Below are positions 48,010-60,523 of a DNA stretch of 64,000 nt, piece by piece (position 1 is the first letter of the stretch; each line of letters begins with the position of its first letter). Made by a program: the position numbers and the translations under genes. Location: assembly GCA_028622995.1 (NCBI GenBank), contig JAJQJQ010000039.1:2232001-2296000 (forward strand), in the 5' to 3' direction. Origin of the DNA: Panagrolaimus kolymaensis (lineage: Eukaryota; Nematoda; Chromadorea; Rhabditida; Panagrolaimidae). The notes under the pieces were generated by a model, which saw nothing but the letters and a program-made list of their open reading frames with translations, had not been told where the DNA came from and did no database searches.

Positions 48010-48310
48010 TTATTTTTGAAGCATTAAATTATTTGAACCAATATTTTCTTCCTGAGAAGAAAGTGGAGTTGTTAATGGAAATGGAAGCGATTGATATACG
48101 GGAGGATCTGATGCTGAGCGATTTGAAAATACATTAGTTGAAATGGTGGAAGACATTTTACTTTGAGGTTCTTCTTTAAGCTTTGAATATCCATTAAATT
48201 ATTTTTCTTTTCTAGTTAATGATACGATGGTGCGAATTTATTAGATTTATGGCTTGTTTTTGAAATTCCAAATGAAGAATCATGTCGTGAATGAACTTCA
48301 AAAAGTTAAC
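48010..48310 (-). pseudogene. Decayed minus-strand coding fragments
   Basis: Two short pieces with protein-like composition: FEVHSRHDSSFGISKTSHK to a stop near 48215, and KEPQSKMSSTISTNVFSNRS to a stop at 48010-48012. They are separated by a stop-rich gap, with splice-like sites between. I cannot build a gene from them. They may be the C-terminal exons of a lost gene. Confidence 0.3.
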
Positions 48311-48379
48311 ATTTAAACATACCATTATTTTCTTTCATATTTCTAAATATCAGACTATCGGCTCTATGAATGCAGTTGG

Positions 48380-48546
48380 AAAAAAACAACAAAATATCAA
48401 TGAACAAATATATTTAAAAAAACAAAAGTGAAGGTTGTAAAATAAAACGGAAAATTTATGCACAATTATCAATACAATCAAAAAAAACAAAAATCAGAAA
48501 TTGTTTCAGTGCATTTATTCTTGATCTTCATCATCACGATCAGCTT
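48380..48546. repeat. Partial duplicate of the macro-domain gene 3' end
   Basis: Resembles 51312-51585: both share CAAAATATCAATGAACAAAT, a TTTATGCACAATT block, a TACAATCAAAAA block and an exon piece that reads QADRDDEDQE here against KAGRDEDEEEQE there. The copy has lost about 60 bp and its coding part ends early. It lies in the 3' flank of the kinase gene. Confidence 0.6.
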
Positions 48547-48651
48547 GACAATAGTTTCCTAAAAAAATTTCATTGTATTACTTAGTCAAAAATTATCTTT
48601 AACAAGAAAAAAAGAACTTACTTCGAGAAATAACTTGACAACATTTAACTA

Positions 48652-50106
48652 TTATTCGTTTCCACCAGCATCTGGATCTTTCTTAAAGGTGTCTAAATAA
48701 GCTTTAGAAGGTATTTTAAGAGCTAATCTTTGTAGTATCGGATGAACATTACGATAATCATTAGAATAACATTTTCTATCAGCAATCTTTCGAAATTTCT
48801 TAATAACAATGTTGTTGACAAAAAAGCTTGTATGAGCATTTCCAGAAGTGTCAGGCTTTAGAACATCCATAGGTTTGAATGGTGGATCATCTTCTTCAAC
48901 TCCATTAAAATAATGATGTTTAGAAATATTATTGAGACGTTCATTTGGATCATGTTGTAAAAGACCATAAATAAGTTCTTTAGCAGCAGCATCATTAATT
49001 CCTGCAAGATTTGGTTCTCCATAACACTTTGCTTTAAGAAATCTTTTATCTGTTGTAATTTTATATGGCTCTTTTCCTTGAATCATATATGCAAGAAGAA
49101 TACCATATGACCATCTATCAGCAGCTAATCCAGCAGGCTGTTCAAGAACCACTTCAGGAGCACTATATGGACATATTGAAGGTGTTAGCACTTTATGTAT
49201 TGTAACGTCAAGAGAATTACCAAAATCAAAAAGACGCACATGGCCATTTAAAGTCAATGCAACATTATCAGGTTTGATATCCCTAAAAAAATAATATAAC
49301 AAATTTAGCAAATCATTTTATCAAAATGGATTTCAGAAATATTTTAATATCAAAGCTTTATATTTTTTTATTGTATTAGTTTTGCAAGGAAATAGAAACC
49401 TGTTACTCACCCATGTGTTAAGTTGTTTTCGTGTACATATTCAAGAGCAAGAGAAATTTGATATGCAATTGTTTGTTTGCCTTCGTCAGAAATGTTTGAT
49501 TTTTCAACATGATATTGAAGAGTACCACCTTTGATATATTCCGTTACAGTACACCATTTTCCATCAGCATTGTACCCACTGTAAATCATTTTTGGAATAT
49601 ATTTATGGTTATCACATCGAGTAAATGCTTTAGCTTCTGCTACTGCTGGCATTCGTAATTTTATTTCTTTATATACTTTTTCTACAAATTCTGTATCACA
49701 TCCATTAAACTTCATCCTTCGTACTTCACCAAAACCACCATAACCCACATATTTTTTTGCTTGAGCATTTTCTTTCATAAATTTTATACAAATATTCTTC
49801 TTGATATCGTTACTAAAAAAATATTATAAATATAATTATTTCTCTGTCCATTGTCATTTCAAGTTAAAGCAATAAAAAGCATAGGTTTCGATGAAATCCC
49901 ATTTCGATGGTCTTTACTTTTCGAAACAGTAATTAAAAATTGCAATATTAGACATAATAGGACTCGAATATATATGGATCGCTTTTAAACATAAAATAAA
50001 CTCACAGATTGGCCACAGAGTAATCGAATTTTATATAACAAATCCACCATTTTCCTTTAAAAAGAACAAAACGCTTGTCATTTTCAAGATAGTCCGAGGT
50101 TTCCAT
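48652..50106 (-). CDS. Nematode-type protein kinase with HGD catalytic loop
   Basis: Exons (minus) 50006-50106, 49411-49812 and 48652-49282 give 377 residues. The kinase fold is complete: glycine loop YVGYGGFGEVRR, Lys in VEKVYKE, helix C region, hinge VTEYIKGGTLQYH, catalytic loop HGDIKPDN spelled across an intron, LFDFGNS, YSAPEVV and DRWSYGILLAYM. The usual HRD is HGD. The Arg is lost while the catalytic Asp and Asn remain, as in some Bub1-like kinases, so activation-loop phosphorylation is probably not needed. The N-terminus (YLENDKRFVLFKGKWWICYI) and the last ~80 residues match nothing I know. A TTTTTAG acceptor lies 5 bp before the ATG. Family not assigned. Confidence 0.8.
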
Positions 50107-51489
50107 TCAACCTAAAAATAGAGCAAAAAAATTGGTATCCTATTCCTAACAAATACAAAAAAAAACAATCGAAAAGTTAAGCGAGATATGTAGTTGTTTG
50201 AGCTTTTTAACAATAAGCACCTGTGGAGTTTTGAAAATATTGTTTGAAATGAGAAATTTGAATATTTTCATGCTTGTTCTTTTATTTTAACGTTCACTTC
50301 CAAACGTGAAAGAGAAGTTATGCAAGAACATAAAATTATCATTTTTATCCACCTTTTCAACATTCTTTTTTACAATATTCTTGAAATTTGTGTAATTTTA
50401 AAATTGGAAAGATGCAAAAGAAATTATCGTTTCATTTTTAGCCTACCGATTAGGGTTCCGACGATTCCCCGAAATCGGGGAGTTTCCCCGATTCCCCGGC
50501 CCGGGGAAACTCCCCGATTCCCCGTCCCCGGCCGATTAGGTTCCCCGGCCGGGGATTCCCCGACTCCACTCCCCAAGTCGGGGAATCCCCGACTCCCCGT
50601 CCCCGGCCCATTTTTTATTTCGGGGAAAAATATTTAATTTTTAAACATGAGATTTGCTTTAAATAACCTCTCACCAATACTAATTAAGGCTAAATATGCT
50701 ATAATTAACACACAAAAAAAATTTTTTCCTTCAAAAATTAACATTAAAAATTTTTCGGGGAATTCCCCGGTGAATTTTTGAATTTCGGGGATTCCCCGAT
50801 TCCCCGTCCCCGACGAATGCTCTCCCCGGCCGGGGAATTCCCCGACTCAAAATCCATTTTCGGGGATTCCCCGTTCCCCGGCTTTTTTGATTTTCGGGGA
50901 ATCGTCGGAACCCTACTACCGATTACAAATAAAATGCATACAAATAAAAAAGTTTAGAAAAAAATGATTGTAACAATTTTCGTAGTCATTTTGCTTCAAA
51001 GTTTTATCAAAACAAAATCCATTAACCTCGAATGAAAATTAGCTATTGCATGTATGTATTAATTTGATGATTAGAAATGGGCATATCAAACACATATTCC
51101 ATTACCATAAAGCAAGCTGTTATAACAAAAAGTCAGCATTCTTCACAAAATGTTGATTATTTCTGTTCTACCAAAAGTTATTTACAACAGCCACCACTAA
51201 ACTCAATAAACTTAAATTATCACTCAAATTTGCAATGGTGATTCAAGTGTGGAAACTCTCTTCTTTTTTTAAATTTTTAAACTGTACAATATATTGTTAT
51301 CAATGCCGCGGGAAAAAGACAAAATATCAATGAACAAATTTATTTAAAAAACAAAAGTAAAGCAACAAAAAAGTGAAAGGTAGTAATAAAATGGAAACTT
51401 TATGCACAATTTATCGATACAATCAAAAATAAATTAGCAAAAATTAAAAATTGTTCTTCTTTTACAGCTTTCGTTATACAAATGAGCCA
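50107..51489. other. Intergenic region containing a hAT-type MITE
   Basis: The MITE at 50451-50915 dominates. The rest is AT-rich 5' flank of the kinase gene and 3' flank of the macro-domain gene. Confidence 0.5.
50451..50915. mobile_element. hAT-type MITE built of CGGGGAATCCCCG words
   Basis: Terminal inverted repeats TAGGGTTCCGACGATTCCCC (24 bp perfect) with a perfect 8-bp target-site duplication CTACCGAT at 50443-50450 and 50916-50923. Inside are dense, self-complementary GGGGA/TCCCC words near both ends and an AT-rich centre with a few more. No transposase. GC content is far above the surroundings. Confidence 0.92.
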
Positions 51490-51585
51490 TTATTCTTCTT
51501 CTTCATATTCCAATTCGAGAGCATCAACAGGAATGCTTCCGTGCATTGCTTCTTGTTCTTCTTCATCTTCATCACGACCAGCTTT
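51312..51585. repeat. Source copy of the short 3'-end duplication
   Basis: Last exon and 3' flank of the macro-domain gene. A shortened copy lies at 48380-48546. Confidence 0.6.
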
Positions 51586-53129
51586 CTTCTTGATTCGAAA
51601 ATATTGATGACGAACTTGATTCCATTCAGGAAATTTAGGTAGTTCAATAGTCTTTGAATCATTTGCAACAACGGAGGATATTCTTGTAAGAGCCTAAAAA
51701 TTATCATAAAATATATTGAAAACAAAGATGCAACGTTTAGAAAGACACTAATAGCCTCATAAAGAGTTCGTAGAAGACAAGCGTAAAATTTGAAGAACAC
51801 AAAAACTTACATCTTGATATGCTTCAAAAGGCTGGAGTAAACCTTCTTTAACAGTTTTGCGAGAACTTCGATCAATTTGCTGCACTAAAAGTTGTTCATC
51901 GGTCCATGGTTGACAATCAGGATGATGTGTTGGAAATTCGTCACCCATAACTTCGCCATTACATATAATTAATCGAGCACGAATAGCATGTTCTGCCTTT
52001 TTAGCCAAAGTATCACATCGCGAACATCGAAAATATAACTTTCTTCCATCACGTGAGCGGTTGGTCATACGATATTGACGCTTTTTACCAGTATCATCTT
52101 TCAAATTTAAAATAGTTGGCTCAAGTTTTGCTGAGAGAACAAGGAACATTCCATTGGATTTCATGTGTTCTGAAAAATCGTCATTTAGTCAAGATCTTAT
52201 TATTGATAATAAAGGATTTTGAAAGCAAGAACCAACGAAAAACTTACCAATATCTTCATCGGGAATAGGAATAACTGGTTCATTACGCTTTCGATTCATT
52301 TTGACAGGTGGAGGAGGTTGTGTCATCCTGAAATAATATCGACTAAAAAGAAGACTAAAAATCAACCTACATATGGTCTTCAGCAGCTATTTCAGTTTCA
52401 TAATCATCTTCAGCTCTTGATCGTCGCTTATTTGTATTCATTCGTGTTGCAGCTGATACGTAATGTTCATAGTCTTCATGGTTTGTGCATAAGATTCTTA
52501 TTTCAGTAAACTAAAAAAAGAGCTGATTAAGAATCACATAATAAGTATGCTTACATTTTCAAAATAAGGACTATCATGAGCCCAATCTTTAAAGCATCTC
52601 ATCAAAACAGGAGCAACCCATTCAATGCCGTCATCATTTAAAGCAGCAGGAAAAATCTTAAAATAAATGCTTTTAGAAAGAAGTTTAATATAAAGTTAAA
52701 AATATTTACAATTGATTTAAATTCTTCTTCAGCTGCTAGATCAATTGCATTTTTACAAAAGGCTCGAATTCTTTGTCCTTCAACACTTGTAGCATCCATT
52801 CGAAAATGAGGTGGCATAACAACGAATGCGATAGCTAAAAAACGAACCATTCATTAAATGTTGTTTTGAAATGACAAACCTTTAAAATTCTTGAATCCAA
52901 AAGCTGGAACAATTCTTGAACTTCCAATTCCACAATGTTTATACTTCTTAAGTTCGTCATCCAGCTCTGTTCCAGCTTGTTCTCGAACATAATCAAACCA
53001 GCCATAACCACTTTCAAGTCCAGGTTGAGCAAATGTAACGATGACATCTGCAGAAGCATCTTCAAGCGCGCCTTCAACAATGAAGACGCGTTCACGTGTA
53101 TGATTTGGTTTTGTATCTATTTCTTCCAT
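51490..53129 (-). CDS. Macro-domain protein with a FLYWCH-like zinc-binding module
   Basis: Exons (minus) 52880-53129, 52710-52834, 52555-52656, 52371-52510, 52248-52327, 51811-52169 and 51490-51693 give 419 residues. Residues ~10-165 follow the macro-domain pattern: VFIVEGALEDASADVIVTFA, YVREQAGTELDDEL, the Gly-rich GIGSSRIVPAFGF, FKAIAFVVMPP, RAFCKNAIDLA-FKSIIFPAA and FTEIRILC. Macro domains bind or hydrolyse ADP-ribose. A basic linker (NKRRSRAED) follows, then at ~260-320 YRMTNRSRDGRKLYFRCSRC...HHPDCQPW, a Cys/Cys/His/His/Cys cluster like FLYWCH/MULE-derived DNA-binding modules. The C-terminus is acidic (LELEYEEEE). I know no named gene with this order, and both domain calls are by eye. 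Part of its 3' end is duplicated at 48.4-48.5 kb. Confidence 0.7.
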
Positions 53130-53484
53130 TTCGATTCTGAAAATTTTTAACTGTATTTTTTAATTTTGTTATTAGTGAAAATCTCGCAACAAAAAAAAAA
53201 CAAGAAAAGAATAACCGCGCATAAATGGCAAAACGCCCTTTTGTTGATGAAACAAAAAATAAATTATTCGATGCTGTCATTCTTTTCGTTTTAAGATCGG
53301 AATTCCATTTTGACATCACAAAAATTGTCTAACGCTGCTGCTTGTAAAGACAAAATGTTACATATGTAAGAGATGAATGTACACAAATCAAATCAAAAGA
53401 TAATTTATTCACAAAAATATGTTCACATTAATATACCCGTTTTCATATAACATATATATATACTACCGAATTGAAAGCTTTAAA
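53130..53484. other. Intergenic region between macro-domain gene and COX5A
   Basis: About 350 bp of AT-rich flank including the COX5A 3' end. No further feature seen. Confidence 0.4.
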
Positions 53485-54050
53485 TTAGAATTCATAGCCA
53501 GGTTTTTTATCATAGCCATATTGTTTATACCATTGATGTTCCCACCACCATTCAGGTTCAGGAATGAATAATTCAGGCTTATCTAAACCAAGATCTTCAG
53601 GAGTACTAATACCAAGTTCAACAAGAGTAGGTTTAATCTAAAAATGAGCTATAGAAAAAAAGGTAAGTTTAATGCTTAAACCCTTACTTGTTCGACGATG
53701 TATCCAAAAATCTTTTTACGATTTGCTTTGGAACCACATTTAATCTTGATAGCTTCCAAAAAGCGTAGAGTTAAACCATAATCATTCACACGACGACATG
53801 CACGAAGAGCAGCTTCGACGACTTTAGGATCAGGAATAACATCAAAATCATGCAATTCACCCATAGCTTTTCGAACTTCCCAACCATCAATTTCAGGACG
53901 ATTAAAGTAATCTATGAAATGTTTATCAAATTTATCAGCTGGCCAATGTTCCATAATATCATCATGACCTGAAAGACGTGAAGAAGATACAGCAAAGGAG
54001 CGTTGAGAAGCAATCCGAGCAAGAGTTGATGTTGCACGAAGAAAAGACAT
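53485..54050 (-). CDS. cox-5A: Cytochrome c oxidase subunit 5A, mitochondrial
   Basis: Exons (minus) 53688-54050 and 53485-53637 give 171 residues. It is a nuclear-encoded matrix-side subunit of respiratory complex IV. The N-terminus is an amphipathic, Arg/Ser-rich mitochondrial presequence (FLRATSTLARIASQRSFA). The family core follows: WPADKFDKHFIDYFNRPEID, GWEVRKAMGELHDFDVIPDP, ALRACRRVNDYGLTLRFLEA and IKPTLVELGISTPEDLGLDK. A nematode-style C-terminal extension with PEWWWEHQWYKQYGYD is present. The intron is phase 0 at 53638-53687. A TTTTAG acceptor lies ~18 bp before the ATG, suggesting trans-splicing. Confidence 0.95.
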
Positions 54051-54876
54051 TGTTTGATGATGAGTTCAACAACCTAAAATAATCTTAAAAGTTAAAACAA
54101 AAGTATGAAAACAAGAAAATTATTATGCAAAACACGGTTTTTAGGCTATAATGGATAACAAAATCTCGGATCGAAAACAATTACGACATTTAGTAAAAGC
54201 TATAAACAACGATAGCGCGCATACAAACAATAAAGTGGAATTGCATATTTTATTTTGAACATCAACAAAGATAACTTCGATGAAAATTGGTACAAACAAA
54301 AAAGAAGAATGATGAAAAAAAGAATCATCGAAATGCAAAGCATTGAACATCGACACTCCCAACGCGACTGCATGACTACCATATTTTAGCATAAATTTTA
54401 TTTTCAACAAACAAACAAACAAAAAAATCAATAATTTCAGCATCCTTTTTTGTGACATTTTTTGTTTTTATATTCTTCATTTTATTGCTACCGTATTTAT
54501 TTTAAGCTTTTTTCAATTTGTATCAAAGCAGTATGAATAATTTACAATTTATAATTACTGGAGGCGATAATTATTGCCTCCGATATTTGCATATTTTTAC
54601 TGAGTATATTTTGTTTTATGCTCCGCAAGCATTATTTCAAAAAACATAAAATACGCGAGCTGCTTTAAACTTTGCAAAAGAAAAAAAAGGAGAGAAGGAG
54701 AGCGTCCAAAAAAATCAATACTTTTAAACAAATAATTTTGACACGTGACATTTTTTTGCATCAACATTTTATTAGGAAATACGGTAAAGCATTAAATTGA
54801 AATCATTGATAAAAAAAATGTATGGTACAAAGATGTTAAATTAAAATGAGAAAAATTTCAAAAGGACTGCTGCTTT
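54051..54876. other. Intergenic region between COX5A and histone H4
   Basis: AT-rich, holding the 5' flank of COX5A and the 3' flank of the histone gene. No canonical histone 3' stem-loop was seen. No gene. Confidence 0.4.
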
Positions 54877-55575
<699 letters not shown>

Positions 55576-56001
55576 TTTTCAATCAAATTTGGGTTTTAGA
55601 TTTCAAAAATACAGAGGAAATTCAATTCTCAACCAGAAGTTAAAGAATTGGATTGTTAGAACTGACGACGACAACGCAAGGGTGGACTCAACAACTAAAA
55701 GAAGCAAGAGTTGTTCGCCGGAGCTCACTTTTATATAAACCGCCTAATATTTTCGTTTAAAGAACATAAGGGATAGTATTGAAGTTTCGATAGTAAAATA
55801 TTAAACTCAATATAACAAAAAAGGCATGAAGGATAAAGTCTTATTTAAATCTTATAAACCATATTACAGTAATCATTACAAAGTTACTGTAGCTTTAGTA
55901 AACACAAATACAAAATATTTTAAAGTTTTATTTTATAAAACAAAGAATGAAAAACATAATAATAAACATGTAACATAAAAACAAAGAATAAAAAAATGAG
56001 A
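55576..56001. other. Intergenic region between histone H4 and SMC2
   Basis: H4 promoter plus SMC2 3' flank. No further gene. Confidence 0.4.
55729..55738 (-). promoter_or_regulatory. TATA box of the histone H4 gene
   Basis: TATATAAAAG on the minus strand, ~155 bp upstream of the H4 ATG. By position it is a core promoter element with a long 5' UTR. Confidence 0.5.
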
Positions 56002-59000
56002 TTATTTTTGATTTTCTTTTTCAAAATCTTCAACGATATCATCTTGAACTCGAGCAATTGATGAAACACCTTCAGCAAGACGAGTACGGAAGATAGCCTT
56101 TGCATTTTTGAACATACCAGGTTTAAGCGAAACGACAATGAACTAAAATAAAAACATTAATGTATCAGTATTTAAAAAAGTTTAAAACCAACCTGAGCAT
56201 TACTAAAATGTTTTTTGATTAAAACACCAATATTTGAAGTATGGGAAATATCCAATGCAGCATCAATTTCATCCAAAATATACAATGGCGCAGGTTTGAA
56301 TCGCAAAAGAGATAAAATCAATGATAAAGCAACAAGAGATTTTTGTCCACCAGAAAGTTCACTGAGAGATTCCTTCCATAAATTATTGAAGCCAACTTTG
56401 AATTCAAGACCATTATCCAAATTTTCTATTGTAGCACCTTCAGTTGGAACAAGTTTGGCTTGAGCTTCAGGAAGAAGGGTTGAAAAGATTGCTCCAAATG
56501 ATTCATTGACACTTTCATATGCATTTTTCATTTCTTTCCGCTTCTTTTCATCCAAATTTCGAATTGTTATAAAAAGTTGTTCACGATCTTTTTCAATTAT
56601 TTCTCGCTTTTTCATGAGATCATTTGCTTGTTCTTCATTTGATTCAAGAAGTTTACCAGCTTGTGGATTAATATTCTGAGAAATTTCTTGTCTTTCAGCA
56701 GCCTTTTCTTCCATTTTTGCTTTTGCATCTTCGTAATCAAAGTTCGAGAAATCGTAATCAGAGTTTGGAGTATTGAAGAATTTCTTATCTTGCTTCAGAT
56801 GTGGATGAGCCTTCTCAATTTGAGCTACCTAAAATTATAAAGTTTAAACAAATCGAAGAAAGTTTATAAGATGTACCTTCTCTTTGCAACCCTTCGATTT
56901 CTGTCTTTCAGCAGCAGCTTCTTTAAAGACGCTTTCCTTCTTGGATTCAAGTTCAAGGATTTGTTTTTTGATAGCACCCATTTCCTGATTTTTAACACGA
57001 ATTTCATTATCATGAGCATCAAGTTTGGCCAAGCAATCAGCACGAACGCTTTGTTCAGCAGCAACGGCATTTTTAGCTTTTGCAAGATCACTTTTGGCAG
57101 CTTCCAATTGAGTTTCAAGTTGAGCAACATGTTCTTGCTTTGATTGAATGTCTGTTTCAATTTGGCCAATGGATTCTTTAAGATTTTTAATATCATCTCT
57201 GAAAAAATGTAATTAACAACAACGTATTCAAACCAAAAGAAACTTACTTCATTTTATCCAATTCTTCTTTTTTATTGGAAGCATTACATTCATCAAGCCT
57301 CTTTCTTGCAGATTCAGCTAACTTTGTTGCAGCTGCCATTTTTTCATTAAGAAAAGCTTCGTGGTTTTTGATATTCGCTTCCAATTCCTTCACTTTTTGC
57401 TCCAAATCAGGAATTTTTGTTGTGCATTCAGTAATAGTTTGCGTCTTCTCTTCTTTTTCTTTTTGAAGGGTAGCCAAATCATCTTCTAACATATGAGTGA
57501 CGCTTTGTTTCAATTGATTATCAACAGCTTGGAATCTTTCTTTTGCATGCGATAATTCTTCATTGACTTGTCGATGCTTTTGACTTTTTTCTTGCAGCTT
57601 TCTTTGTTCTCGTTTGAGATTTTCCATGCGTTCTTCTGATTCATTCTTTTCAGCAAATTTTGATTTATAACTTTCAATATCTTGCATAACTCTCGAGTCT
57701 CTTGAACCACTTCCACCGCCACCAGATGCAGTACCAGACGGACTAACATCTTCACCAATGAGAGTGATGGCACGAATTTTGAAAGTAAAGGCAATAATGG
57801 AAGCATCATCACGATCTTGACAAATGAGTCGATTACCAAAAGCATATTTCATCGCATTATCAAATTGTGGATCATATTCAATTATTTCAGCAATAGAAAA
57901 GACTTCACCTTTGCATCGTTGGCGGATTCTTTGAATTTCCTCGTCAGGTACCCATTTGCCCGTTACTGAATCCAATGGAGCAAAAGTTGTTCGTTGTTTA
58001 AGACACTTATGATGAAGAAGAATTTCAGCGAGTTTAGCCGTTCGTGTGACAACATTCCAAAGCTAAAAATGATTTCACGTTGAAAACACCACTAAAGTCA
58101 AATATAAACATACACTACTAGCAGCAGCAATTTCAACAGCTCGATGATATTTCTTGTCTTTGATTCGAAACAATTTAAAAAGTTGACCATAAATGTCCCG
58201 TCCATCAAATGGAACGCCAGATGGTGGTGGATCATAATGGAAGCGCATATAATTGTAATTTTCAAAGAACCTTTCAGTTTCACTGTTCAAACGTCGATAG
58301 GCCATAGTGGCTTCTTGAATTTGTTGAGTCAATTCACTTTCTTGTCTCTCATCAAAGTCAATTAATCGCAATTCTGTTTGAAACTTTTGGATTTTGTGGA
58401 CAAGTTGTTCTTTTTCTACAGCTAAATTATCAGAGCCCATATCCTTTTTGGAAGCAATTTCTTTTTCAAGATTCTTAATTTGACCATCGATTTGAGTGAG
58501 ACGTTGTTTAGCTTCCTTGAGAGTGGTTTTTGCTGTAGTAAGATCACCAGAGTATTCTAAAAGCAAGTAATTAACCATTGTAGTTAGTAAAAAGTAAACA
58601 AACTTACTGATTTTCAAGTCATTGAGCAACATTTCATTACCATGTTCATCAGTAACCATGTTTCGTTGACATGCAGCTTGTTCTCTTTGAGCCTTTTCAA
58701 GATCAGCTTGAGCTTCTTCCATAATTTTAACATCACTACCAATTTGGTTTTGAACGGTATAGAATTTGGATTGCAGCTTTCCAAGTTCTTTCTCAGATTT
58801 TTCTTTACCTTTTCCAAGAGTCTTTAATTCATCTTGTTCACGTTTGATTTCAGATTTAGCTTCATCAACAACAGATTCGGCTTGAACTTGAGCAGCTTGG
58901 ACAGTCTTCAATTTGGCATCAATTGTTGCCTTTTCCGTACCAATCGACTAAAATATGAACAACTTTACAAAAAACAAAAATGGAGAAACTAAACGTACAC

Positions 59001-60010
59001 TTTCTTTAATTCTTGTCAAATGGTCTTTTTCAACAACGATTTCTTCAACTCGAGCTTTAGCATTGTCAATTTCAGTGTTGATTTCTTCAGCTTGATCATT
59101 TTTCTCAGCTGCTGATTCCAAGTATCTATCAATACCGCGCTAGAAAAAACAGTTTGTATTATTGCGTGAAAAATGAATAATTTTTACCTCAGTTTGGATA
59201 TATTCATAAGCTATTAACCGTTTCTTGAGCTTATTTATTTCAACTTGAAGTCTTTCAAATTTAAGATATTGTTCTCGTTCAGACGTTAGCCGATTTATCA
59301 TTGGTTTAATGTTATCATCCAAGATCTAAAACAAACATTTTAAGAAAGAAAAGCATGAAAAGAGCAAATTACCTCAGAAATTTCTTGCATTTTGATTTGC
59401 TTCTTTTCGATCAATCTTAAACAAGCCGTTTTTTTACATTCGTAAATACGAACACCGACAGCTTCTTCAACCATTGCGAGAATTTCTTTTGGAGTCATGT
59501 TTAAGACCTTTCCAATTCGCCCTTGCATAATCAAAAAGTGAGGATTATTGACGTTCATTCCAACAGATCGAAACATATCAGCGACTTTGTTATTTGTTGC
59601 ATTTGAGCCATTGACGGTATAAGTATTGCGACCGTTTAAAATAATCTAAAATCTCATTATAAGTTAACATTTTGTGCGAAAAGTCAACTAACCTGTCGGC
59701 GAACAACGATATCTTTGTTCAATTCAAAGCCAGGAACTCGATGATTCTTGTCGTTATGTTCAAATGTTGCAGTAACCGAAGCTTTACTAATACCAGCTTG
59801 ACCTTGTTTGAAGATTAAATCAGCCAAATGTTGAGCACGAACTTGTTTAATATTTGATATACCAAGAACAAAGCAAATGGCATCCAAAACATTGGATTTT
59901 CCAGTACCATTATAGCCGGTGATAGCATTGAACGAATTGTCAAAATCAGTTATTACGACACGATTAGCATAAGACTTAAAGCCTTCAATTTCAAGCTTTT
60001 TCAATCTCAT
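56002..60010 (-). CDS. mix-1: Condensin subunit SMC2
   Basis: Ten exons (minus): 59693-60010, 59373-59645, 59188-59325, 58999-59139, 58608-58947, 58114-58556, 57248-58062, 56877-57198, 56193-56828 and 56002-56142. Phases agree, giving 1188 residues (human 1197). SMC2 pairs with SMC4 in condensin, and the nematode form also serves the dosage-compensation complex. Seen: N-terminal ATPase half [18 protein letters not shown], Walker [16 protein letters not shown], and SMC2-typical [20 protein letters not shown]; a long coiled coil; a hinge with [19 protein letters not shown] and [17 protein letters not shown]; a return coil; and the C-terminal half with the signature [18 protein letters not shown], Walker [13 protein letters not shown] and [23 protein letters not shown] acceptor lies ~21 bp before the ATG. 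Confidence 0.96.
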
Positions 60011-60523
60011 GTTTGACGATGATGATAATTCTAAAAAAGAATTTGACGATGAAAGAAACTTCAATAAAAAAAAAGAGAAGAAAGAAGCTTTGAAGAAGAA
60101 ACACAAAAACTCTTTTCCCGCGCAAATAACATTTTGCCAACAAAATAAAAAACGATGCGGAAGATGGCTGAAAGTTTGTGAAATCGAATTGAAGAAAGCA
60201 AGTTGAAGTAAAAAAAATATTTTACAAGCTTTTATGAATCTTTATTTTTTAATGTTTTAAACTTTGCTTTATAATCTTACTGAAGCATTTAGTATGTTCG
60301 TGAATAATAGAAATCAGCCTTCCTTCCATGCCTTTTTCCAACCATTATTTCTCAACCTCTTTTTTCTCACTTTTAATAAACCCAAAAAACATAACTCTGT
60401 ATTCATTTTTTCTAAGAGTTTTCTTTCGTGTTTGTATGTACCTTGTAAAGCAATACTTTTTATAACCTTTTAATATGTTTCTTATTTCAGGAATTGGAGT
60501 TCAATCAAATTTGCTGTATCAAC

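Larger units (their letters stand above)
47781..48651. other. Intergenic region with decayed coding fragments and a short duplication
   Basis: Holds the two minus-strand fragments at 48010-48310 and a copy of the 3' end of the macro-domain gene at 48380-48546, both listed separately. No intact gene. Confidence 0.5.

Noticed and set aside
50320..50637. Pro/Gly/Arg-rich frame at the left side of the 50.4-kb element
   Set aside because: Created by the repeated GGGGA/TCCCC words of the hAT MITE.
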